A model generated the notes under the pieces. The model did no database searches. It saw only the letters and a list, made by a program, of their open reading frames with translations, and was not told the DNA's origin. From NCBI GenBank assembly GCA_903895005.1, contig CAITSH010000352.1:1-28773 (forward strand): 28,773 bases of DNA, given 5' to 3'. Source of the stretch: an uncultured Pseudomonadota bacterium (GTDB lineage Bacteria > Pseudomonadota > Gammaproteobacteria > Burkholderiales > SG8-39). Position 1 is the first letter of the stretch, and each line of letters opens with the position of its first letter. The position numbers and the translations under genes are program-made. Shown here in pieces: positions 23,485-28,773 of this stretch.

Positions 23485-24357
23485 ATGGCGCCGCCCATCC
23501 CGTTGCAGTTCCTTGAGATTGAAGGCTACCGGCTCGCCTTTCAGGAGGCCGGAAGGGGTTCCCCTGTGTTGTTCGTTCACGGCTCGATGCTCGACTATCG
23601 CGCATGGGCGCAGCAACTGCCGGCGTTTGCACGGGCGCATACTGCGATTGCCGTCAGCCTGAGGCACTGCTATCCGGATCGCTGGGATGGCCGCACCGGG
23701 GAGTTTTCGGTCAACCGTCATTGCGAGGATTTGGCGGCGTTCATTCGCGCGCGTGGTCTTGGGCCGGTGCACCTCGTCGGCCATTCCCGCGGTGGCGCGG
23801 TGGCGCTTCAACTCGCGCTGCGGCACCCTGCGCTGGTGCACGGTCTTGTGTTGGCGGATCCGGGCGGACTTGAGGGCCTGTTGCCTGATACGCCCGAGGC
23901 TCAAGCGATGGCGGACGAGAGCGTGCGCATGTTTGCGCGTCTGCGTGATGACCTTGCCGCTGGGGACACGGAGGGCGCTGCGCGCGCCTTTGTCAATGCG
24001 CTCAGCGGACCGCTCGTGTGGGAGCGGCGCACGGCCACGCAACGCCAGCTGCTCCTCGACAACATTAACACCGGCCCCGCTTGCGCCGAGCGGCCGCGAT
24101 GGGAGCGGGCGCAGCTTGCCGCGCTGCCCGGACCGATTTTTCTGGTGACTGGCGCGCGCAGTCCGCGGCGTTACCATCTGATGCTGCCGGAACTTCAGCG
24201 TTGCAATCCGCAGGTCAAGGCACTCCATGTTGTGCCCGATGCGGCCCATGCGATGAACCGCGAGAACCCCGCGGTCTTTAACGCGGCAGTCATGGGCTTC
24301 ATCGCCGATCAATGTTACCGAAAAATGGATGACGCCAGTCGTGGCCTCGTCGCATGA
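23485..24357 (+). CDS. Alpha/beta-fold hydrolase
   Basis: 290 aa. Oxyanion loop 'VLFVHGSMLDYRAW', nucleophile Ser101 in 'LVGHSRGGAVALQLA', catalytic His255 in 'PDAAHAMNRENP'. The segment that normally carries the acid ('GxxD') reads 'VTGARSPRRYH', so the third triad member is not at its classical place. Cap domain about residues 130-215. The fold is shared by esterases, C-C bond hydrolases of meta-cleavage pathways, lactonases and haloperoxidases; with a 2-keto-4-pentenoate-hydratase-like gene downstream, a C-C hydrolase or lactonase is conceivable, but this is inference. Tightly spaced after the racemase-like gene, without a strong ribosome site. Cytoplasmic. Confidence 0.9.
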   Translation: MAPPIPLQFLEIEGYRLAFQEAGRGSPVLFVHGSMLDYRAWAQQLPAFARAHTAIAVSLRHCYPDRWDGRTGEFSVNRHCEDLAAFIRARGLGPVHLVGHSRGGAVALQLALRHPALVHGLVLADPGGLEGLLPDTPEAQAMADESVRMFARLRDDLAAGDTEGAARAFVNALSGPLVWERRTATQRQLLLDNINTGPACAERPRWERAQLAALPGPIFLVTGARSPRRYHLMLPELQRCNPQVKALHVVPDAAHAMNRENPAVFNAAVMGFIADQCYRKMDDASRGLVA

Positions 24358-24427
24358 AAAGCGCCGCACGCCACATAGCTCGCGCAGGCCAGGCAATCCG
24401 CAAAAACCAAAAATGGAAGGGGTAGTA

Positions 24428-25210
24428 ATGCTCAAAGGCAGGAGTGCACTGATAACCGGATCGCTGGACGGGATCGGATTTGCCATCGCATCGGCGCTGG
24501 CGGCAAAGGGCGCGAATGTTATGCTCAACGGGTTTGGCGACGAGGCGATGATTGGGGAACGCCTGAAGACCTTGCGCGCGCTTGGCGTGGACGCTGATTA
24601 CCACGGCGCCGACCTGTCCGTTCCGGCGCAGATCGAAGACATGGTGGCCACGGCGGAGAAACGCTTCGGCACCGTGGATATTGCCGTCAACAACGCGGTC
24701 ACGCGCACTTGGGGCAATATTGACGAGCTGGCGGTGGAGAAATGGAACTACGCGCTTGCCGTCAACCTCAGCGCTCCATTTCATGTCCTGCGGCTCACCA
24801 TGCCAGGGATGAAAAAACGCATGTGGGGCCGCATCATCAACCTTGCGTCTAACTACGGCGTGGCCGGAACGCGGCGGCGCGTCGATTATGTAAGTACCAA
24901 GCATGCTGTGGTCGGCCTGACTAAGGTCGCCGCGCTGGAGGGCCTGCCCTTTAACATCACCGCGAATGCGCTTTGCCCCGGCGCGACGCTCACACCCAAT
25001 GCGCGCAAGCTTGTCGCCCAGAGGATGCAGGCGAAGGGCCTGTCCGAGACGGATGCGACCACAGACTATCTTTCCGACCGGCAGCCGTCACGCCGCTTTA
25101 TACCCCCGGAAAAAGTGGGCGCCTTTGCCGCGTTCTTGTGCAGCGAGGACGCCAGCGAAATCACCGGCTCGCCACTGGCGATCGATGGGGGCTGGCTGGC
25201 ATTTTCCTGA
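24428..25210 (+). CDS. SDR oxidoreductase, 3-hydroxybutyrate-dehydrogenase-like
   Basis: 260 aa, the exact length of bacterial D-3-hydroxybutyrate dehydrogenase (HBDH). NAD motif 'LITGSLDGIGFAIASALAAKGANVMLNGFGD', then 'NNAVTRTW' (NNAG variant), Ser141 in 'NLASNYG', Tyr154 and Lys158 in 'YVSTK', and HBDH-like tail 'QPSRRFIPPEKVGAFAAFLCSEDASEITGSPLAIDGGW'. Compared with the known HBDH substrate pocket, the Gln94 position is Arg, His144 is Tyr and Trp187 is Ala, so another hydroxy/keto acid is more likely the substrate. ATG 24428 has GGAAGGGG 5 bases upstream, which decides the start against upstream in-frame codons. Last gene before a 108-base spacer with two hairpins. Confidence 0.93.
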   Translation: MLKGRSALITGSLDGIGFAIASALAAKGANVMLNGFGDEAMIGERLKTLRALGVDADYHGADLSVPAQIEDMVATAEKRFGTVDIAVNNAVTRTWGNIDELAVEKWNYALAVNLSAPFHVLRLTMPGMKKRMWGRIINLASNYGVAGTRRRVDYVSTKHAVVGLTKVAALEGLPFNITANALCPGATLTPNARKLVAQRMQAKGLSETDATTDYLSDRQPSRRFIPPEKVGAFAAFLCSEDASEITGSPLAIDGGWLAFS

Positions 25211-25244
25211 ACGGTGACCGGCGGAATATACTTTCCCGTTAATC

Positions 25245-25266
25245 CTCCGCGCGCGCTGCGCCGGAG
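25245..25266 (+). other. GC-rich hairpin downstream of the HBDH-like gene
   Basis: CTCCG and GCGC (25245-25254, with one bulged C) pair with GCGC and CGGAG (25258-25266): nine base pairs around a 3-base loop. It begins 35 bases after the stop codon. With no T-run it is not a classical terminator but could attenuate transcription or block RNA decay. Confidence 0.4.
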
Positions 25267-25282
25267 ATGTGCAAACAAATAA

Positions 25283-25299
25283 GCCGCGACTTGAGCGGC
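25283..25299 (+). other. Second hairpin, upstream of the hydratase-like gene
   Basis: GCCGC (25283-25287) and GCGGC (25295-25299) form a 5-bp stem with a 7-base loop, ending 19 bases before the TTG start of the next gene, just ahead of its AGGA ribosome site. It may affect translation initiation. Weak evidence. Confidence 0.25.
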
Positions 25300-25318
25300 A
25301 TCACAAAGTGAGGAATCT

Positions 25319-26122
25319 TTGGAAGCATCCGATGTACTACGGGCAGCACAATTGTTTGTGGAGGCGCGCCGCAGTGGAAAGCCGATCCGGGAACTGCCGG
25401 AAGCTTGCCGTCCAGCGCATACCCGCGACGTCAATGCAATTGTCGATGCCGTCACCGATATTCTGGTCAGGGAGGATGGCGAGACCATAGGCGGCTGGAA
25501 GATAGGGTTTGTATTCAGTCCGCGGCAGGTGCCGATGGTCTGCCCGCTCTTTAACTCGCGCTTGTTCAAGAGCCCGGCGCGCGTACCGCTTGCGCTGACG
25601 CCGGCGCTGCGCATTGAACCGGAGATTTCCTTCCGCCTGAAGCAGGATCTTCCCGCGCGTGCGAAGGCGTATCGCGCCGAAGAGCTCTCCGGGATGCTCA
25701 CCGCCTGCCCGTCGCTGGAAATCATCGACTCGCGTTTTGACACCAGCCTGCGCTCGATTCGCCAGATCATAGACAACCCGAAAACCCGTCTCGAGGCGAT
25801 GGCCGACAACAACACCACCGGTGCCTATATCACCGCGGAGGGCCGCGACGACTGGCAGGACTTTGATTTTGCCGCAATCAAGATGACCATGCGCACACCA
25901 TCGCGGGTGATCGTCGAATCGACGGGCGGACACGCATTTTCTGACCCTTTCCTCCCCTGTGTCGTGCTTGCCAATGCGATGCGCCATCGTGGCGGCATGC
26001 GTGCAGGCGACCTGCTGGTGACGGGCTCGTTCAGCGGATTCTTCGAAGTGGCTCCCGACGAGCCCGTGACGGCGGAATTTGCCGGTTTCGGTTCGGCGGA
26101 GGCGACATTTTCAACAAAATAA
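25319..26122 (+). CDS. 2-keto-4-pentenoate hydratase / fumarylacetoacetate hydrolase family protein
   Basis: 267 aa, the usual length of MhpD-like hydratases and 4-oxalocrotonate decarboxylases. The metal-binding acids appear as Glu100 and Glu102 in 'RIEPEISFRL' and Glu134 in 'SLEIIDSRF', with spacing like the Glu106/Glu108/Glu139 set of MhpD. 'GGWKIGF', 'ADNNTTGAYI' and 'LANAMRHRGGMRAGDLLVTGSF' are further family marks. Such enzymes hydrate 2-hydroxypenta-2,4-dienoates or decarboxylate oxalocrotonates in meta-cleavage pathways, but no ring-cleaving dioxygenase is in the window. The start appears to be TTG at 25319, with AGGA 4 bases upstream; no in-frame ATG fits. The gene leads a set of four ending at 28655. 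Confidence 0.9.
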   Translation: MEASDVLRAAQLFVEARRSGKPIRELPEACRPAHTRDVNAIVDAVTDILVREDGETIGGWKIGFVFSPRQVPMVCPLFNSRLFKSPARVPLALTPALRIEPEISFRLKQDLPARAKAYRAEELSGMLTACPSLEIIDSRFDTSLRSIRQIIDNPKTRLEAMADNNTTGAYITAEGRDDWQDFDFAAIKMTMRTPSRVIVESTGGHAFSDPFLPCVVLANAMRHRGGMRAGDLLVTGSFSGFFEVAPDEPVTAEFAGFGSAEATFSTK

Positions 26123-26154
26123 CGGGTGCGAAAAGCACTCACAAGGAGGCGATC

Positions 26155-27114
26155 ATGATCAAGCGTTTGCTGCAACTGCTGTTGTCTTCGTTTTGCGCCG
26201 TGTCGTTTGCGGCGATGGGGCAGGCTTTTCCGTCCAAACCGATTCGCATCGTAGTGCCCTTTGGTCCGGGTTCGGCGACTGACACCATCACGCGCCTTCT
26301 GGTCGACAAGGCCGGCAAAAGCCTCGGCACCACCTTCATCGTTGACAATAAACCGGGGGCCAACGGATTGATCGCGGCCCGCGAGGTGGTGGGATCGCCC
26401 AAGGATGGCTACACGATCATCATCTCATCCAACTCGGCGCACGCCGCCAATCAGTATCTTTATAAGAATCTGGGGTATGACCCGGTCAAGGACTTCGCCC
26501 CCATCACAGGGCTCACAACGAATCCGCATGTGTTCGTTGTGCGAGCGAGCCTGCCGGTGCAAAACCTCAAGGAGCTGATCCAGTACGGCAAGGACAATCC
26601 GGGCAAGCTTAATTTCGGCGCCGGCAACACCGGCGGGCTCGCCAATGCATCGCTGATGAAAAGCATCGGTGGATTCACCGCTGCCGAAATCTCCTACAAG
26701 TCGCCGCCGGCGGCGGTGGTCGACCTGCTTGGCGGCCGCATCGACTTTCTCGCGGTTGATTACTTTATCGTCAATGACCAGATTCGTGCCGGCGCCCTGC
26801 GCGCGCTTGCTGTGACCTCGAAAACCCGCCTCAAGGCGCTGCCCAACGTCCCGACAGTGGCCGAGACCCTACCCGGCTACGAACTCAATGGCTGGGTCGC
26901 CGCCTTCGCTCCGGCTGGAACGCCGGGCGATGCCGTAGCCAAACTCAACAAGGCTTTTGCCGATGTGATCCGTTCGCCGGAATTTGAGACTTATATGGAG
27001 CGCCAGGGTATGCAGGGATTTGTCACCACGCCCGAAGAACTCGGCGCGTTCCAGCGCGAGCAGGTGACCAAGTGGGCTGAGGTCTTGAAAAAAGCCGGTG
27101 TTGAAAGGGAGTAG
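26155..27114 (+). CDS. Bug/TctC family tripartite tricarboxylate transporter receptor (copy 3)
   Basis: 319 aa. The signal peptide (MIKR then a Leu/Ser/Phe-rich core, cleavage near 'AMGQA-FPSKP') is followed by 'FPSKPIRIVVPFGPGSATDTITRLL', 'FIVDNKPGANGLIAAREVVGSPKDGYTI' and 'LGYDPVKDFAPITGL', the Bug pattern. AAGGAGG lies 6 bases before the ATG. It is inserted in a run of catabolic enzymes between the hydratase-like gene (32-base gap) and an SDR gene (3-base gap), so it is probably co-expressed with the pathway and binds its substrate or a related acid. As for the other two copies, TctA/TctB membrane genes are not nearby. Confidence 0.95.
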   Translation: MIKRLLQLLLSSFCAVSFAAMGQAFPSKPIRIVVPFGPGSATDTITRLLVDKAGKSLGTTFIVDNKPGANGLIAAREVVGSPKDGYTIIISSNSAHAANQYLYKNLGYDPVKDFAPITGLTTNPHVFVVRASLPVQNLKELIQYGKDNPGKLNFGAGNTGGLANASLMKSIGGFTAAEISYKSPPAAVVDLLGGRIDFLAVDYFIVNDQIRAGALRALAVTSKTRLKALPNVPTVAETLPGYELNGWVAAFAPAGTPGDAVAKLNKAFADVIRSPEFETYMERQGMQGFVTTPEELGAFQREQVTKWAEVLKKAGVERE

Positions 27115-27117
27115 AGC

Positions 27118-27855
27118 ATGAGCGTCAAAGGCAAGGTGGCGATTGTCACGGGTGGTGCATCGGGCATGGGCCGCGCTTCGGCGCTGCTGTTGGGCGCGAA
27201 CGGGGCGAAGGTGGTGGTGGCGGATCGCGACGAGGCGGGCTCTGTTTCTGCGGCGGCGCAAATCGTGGCGGCTGGCGGCATTGCCATGGCGGCGGCATGT
27301 GATGTGGGTGACTCTGCTGCGGTTGCCGGCCTGGTATCGCGCGCGCAGGCCGAGTATGGACGCATCGATGTTCTCATGCATGCCGCCGGCATCTGCCCGC
27401 GCAAGCCTTTTTTGGAAATGCTGGATGAGGATTGGCGCGCCGTGTTGCGGGTCAACCTTGACGGCACCTTTTACATCACGCGTGATGTTGGACGCGTGAT
27501 GGCGGCGCAAAAGGCCGGGACGATGATCCTGGTCACCTCGGATCGCGGGGTCTACGGCAGTATCGATTACGCGCACTATGCCGCTTCAAAGGGGGGCATG
27601 ATCGCGCTCACCAAGAGTCTTGCGCTTACCATGGGCAAATATGGCGTCACGGTCAATGCCCTTAACCCCGGCGTTACCGATACGCCGCTGGCACGCGCCG
27701 CGGTGGTGCAATGGCAGGAGAAAATGGCACTCGACGTACTGGGCAGTTACAGCAAACCCGAGGAGATCGCCGAGACGGTGCTGTTTCTCGCCGGAACTGC
27801 AGGCGCATTCATGACCGGTCAGGTTGTGGGCGTGCGTATGCGCTACGGCGCCTAG
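27118..27855 (+). CDS. SDR family NAD(P)-dependent oxidoreductase (FabG-like)
   Basis: 245 aa classical SDR. Cofactor motif 'IVTGGASGMGRASALLLGANGAKVVVADRD' (Asp at the end of the second strand, favouring NAD over NADP), 'MHAAG' in place of NNAG, catalytic Ser in 'LVTSDRGVYG', Tyr and Lys in 'YAASK', then 'TVNALNPGVTDTP'. It ends with an unusual 'VVGVRMRYGA' in place of the usual 'DGG' tail, so the C-terminal substrate loop may differ. Oxidises or reduces a secondary alcohol/ketone; substrate unknown. The ATG lies 3 bases after the Bug stop. The next SDR gene starts 8 bases after its stop, so both are likely made together. Confidence 0.92.
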   Translation: MSVKGKVAIVTGGASGMGRASALLLGANGAKVVVADRDEAGSVSAAAQIVAAGGIAMAAACDVGDSAAVAGLVSRAQAEYGRIDVLMHAAGICPRKPFLEMLDEDWRAVLRVNLDGTFYITRDVGRVMAAQKAGTMILVTSDRGVYGSIDYAHYAASKGGMIALTKSLALTMGKYGVTVNALNPGVTDTPLARAAVVQWQEKMALDVLGSYSKPEEIAETVLFLAGTAGAFMTGQVVGVRMRYGA

Positions 27856-27863
27856 GCGCAGCC

Positions 27864-28655
27864 ATGTCGAAGGCCGTGGCGTTGTCGCCGATGTCTGATT
27901 TGAAGGGGAAGGTGGTTTTGGTCACCGGCGCAAGCAGCGGCATTGGCGCGGCTGCCGCGCGGGCCTTTGGCGCTGCCGGCTGCCGGGTGGCGGTCCATTG
28001 CCACACCGGCCTGAAACGTGCCGAAGCTGTGGCGACTGATGTGCGCAATGCCGGTGGTGATGCCCTCGTGCTGGATGGGGATGTGACGGCTGCGGGCGTG
28101 CCGCGCCGCATCGTGGCGCAGACCGTGGACGCGTTCGGGCGCATCGATATCCTGATCAACAACGCCGGTGGGCTGGTCGCGCGCGTCAAGGTGGCCGATT
28201 ATGACGATGCCTACCTTGATGCCATTCTTGCGCTCAACGTCAGGCAGGTCGCGTACTTCGTGCGCGAGGCGGTGCGGGCGATGCGCTTGCAAGGGAGTGG
28301 TGGATGCATCATCAACGTCGGTTCCAGCGCCGCCCGCCACGGCGGCGGCGTCGGATCGGTAATCTATGCGGCCACCAAGGGGTTTATATCCAGCGCGACG
28401 CACGGGTGGGCGAAGGAGCTCGCTGGCGATGGTATTCGAGTCAATGCGGTGTCACCTGGCGTAATCATGACGCCTTTTCATGAGCGCTTTACCCCGCCCG
28501 AGGCGCTGGAGGCTTCGCGAGCGGCCATACCGCAAAAGCGAATTGGCAGCGCCAGGGAGTGTGCTGGAACCATGCTCTACCTTGCATCGGACGCAATGAG
28601 CAGTTTTGTGACCGGACAGGTGATCGAGGTTAACGGCGGTCAGGTCATGCCTTAG
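27864..28655 (+). CDS. SDR family oxidoreductase
   Basis: 263 aa classical SDR with all key motifs: 'LVTGASSGIGAAAARAFGAAG' (cofactor), 'NNAGG', Ser in 'INVGSSAARHG', Tyr/Lys in 'YAATK', 'VNAVSPGVIMTPFH' and the C-terminal 'TGQVIEVNGGQVMP'. The second beta-strand reads 'VAVHCHTGLKRAEA', with His/Thr rather than Asp after it, which would suit NADP(H). ATG 27864 is given; ATG 27891 ('MSDLKGKVVLV') is a good alternative since similarity starts there. Last gene of the long plus-strand run; the following 68 bases have only a weak 5-bp hairpin (28665-28683). Substrate unknown. Confidence 0.92.
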   Translation: MSKAVALSPMSDLKGKVVLVTGASSGIGAAAARAFGAAGCRVAVHCHTGLKRAEAVATDVRNAGGDALVLDGDVTAAGVPRRIVAQTVDAFGRIDILINNAGGLVARVKVADYDDAYLDAILALNVRQVAYFVREAVRAMRLQGSGGCIINVGSSAARHGGGVGSVIYAATKGFISSATHGWAKELAGDGIRVNAVSPGVIMTPFHERFTPPEALEASRAAIPQKRIGSARECAGTMLYLASDAMSSFVTGQVIEVNGGQVMP

Positions 28656-28690
28656 ACTCCTTAACTGCGAGGCCGTTGCGCAGCCCCTGA

Positions 28691-28717
28691 TTGGACACAT
28701 GTCATTCACGGTAAAAT
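28691..28717 (+). promoter_or_regulatory. Weak candidate promoter for the zinc-ribbon gene
   Basis: TTGGAC (28691-28696) and TAAAAT (28712-28717) resemble -35 and -10 boxes, but the spacer is 15 bases, shorter than ideal, and the -10 is only 6 bases from the ATG, which would give a very short or leaderless transcript. Low confidence. Confidence 0.2.
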
Positions 28718-28723
28718 ACGCGC

Positions 28724-28773
28724 ATGCCAGTCTACGAATATGCCCCGACTTCCGGCCACTGCGACCAGTGCAG
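28724..28773 (+). CDS. FmdB-like zinc-ribbon protein, N-terminal fragment
   Basis: Only 16 codons are in the window: 'MPVYEYAPTSGHCDQC'. The opening MP-V/I-YEY is characteristic of the FmdB/CxxC regulatory-protein family of small zinc ribbons, and C-D-Q-C would be the first metal-binding pair. In the commonest members the first Cys comes right after YEY, so this one belongs to a variant with a 6-residue insertion or to a related family. The gene runs off the window, and the call rests on very little sequence. It is probably unrelated in function to the catabolic genes before it. Confidence 0.5.
   Translation, partial: MPVYEYAPTSGHCDQC

Noticed and set aside
22915..24528. 537-codon open frame on the minus strand
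   Set aside because: It lies antisense to two well-supported enzymes (racemase-fold protein and alpha/beta hydrolase). Its Arg/His-rich composition and lack of any recognisable motif are typical of shadow frames in high-GC DNA.

Overview
The window reads as a high-GC betaproteobacterial, probably Burkholderiales, chromosome segment devoted to transport and catabolism of small organic acids. The attribution rests on three Bug/TctC-type solute receptors (a hallmark expansion of that order), the high GC with strong third-position GC bias (long shadow ORFs on the antisense strands) and the family make-up. About 27 genes pack almost all of the 28.8 kb. No rRNA, tRNA, CRISPR array, insertion sequence or phage gene was seen.

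Layout. (1) 1-5670, plus strand: end of an amidohydrolase, a dienelactone hydrolase, a MaoC-like hot-dog protein, a family III CoA-transferase, a CocE/NonD hydrolase and a Bug receptor, with short spacers (likely one operon). (2) 5694-6695, minus: a second, ACMSD-type amidohydrolase, convergent with the Bug gene. (3) 7009-10108, plus: a complete TRAP transporter (receptor, small and large permease). (4) 15284 down to 10127, minus: a form-II CoxL-like molybdenum hydroxylase large subunit, a BKACE (DUF849) enzyme and a second CocE/NonD hydrolase that is broken by a single-base frameshift near 11150. (5) 15404-16387, plus: second Bug receptor, divergent from the hydroxylase. (6) 16997 down to 16419, minus: a one-domain cupin. 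(7) 17254-28655, plus: a long co-directional run: a branched-chain-amino-acid-type ABC importer (receptor, two permeases, two ATPases), dienelactone hydrolase 2, an Asp/Glu-racemase-fold protein, an alpha/beta hydrolase, a 3-hydroxybutyrate-dehydrogenase-like SDR, a 2-keto-4-pentenoate-hydratase-like protein, Bug receptor 3 and two more SDRs. (8) 28724 to the end: start of a probable FmdB-type zinc-ribbon gene.

How it may work together (inference). Uptake is served by one TRAP system, one ABC system and three stand-alone receptors. Hydrolases (CocE, dienelactone hydrolases, alpha/beta hydrolase, amidohydrolases) would open or cut esters, lactones or carboxylated intermediates; SDRs and the molybdenum hydroxylase would do redox steps; the hydratase-like protein, MaoC-like protein, CoA-transferase and BKACE would carry acids toward CoA thioesters and acetoacetate. 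No ring-cleavage dioxygenase and no transcriptional regulator is in the window, so neither the substrate nor the control can be read from it.

The most notable signals are: several enzymes whose canonical catalytic residues are replaced (MaoC-like, racemase-like, HBDH-like SDR, both CocE homologues); the frameshifted CocE; an orphan molybdenum-hydroxylase large subunit; stable hairpins in the receptor-permease gap of both complete transporters; and three inverted-repeat candidate operators in the intergenic regions.
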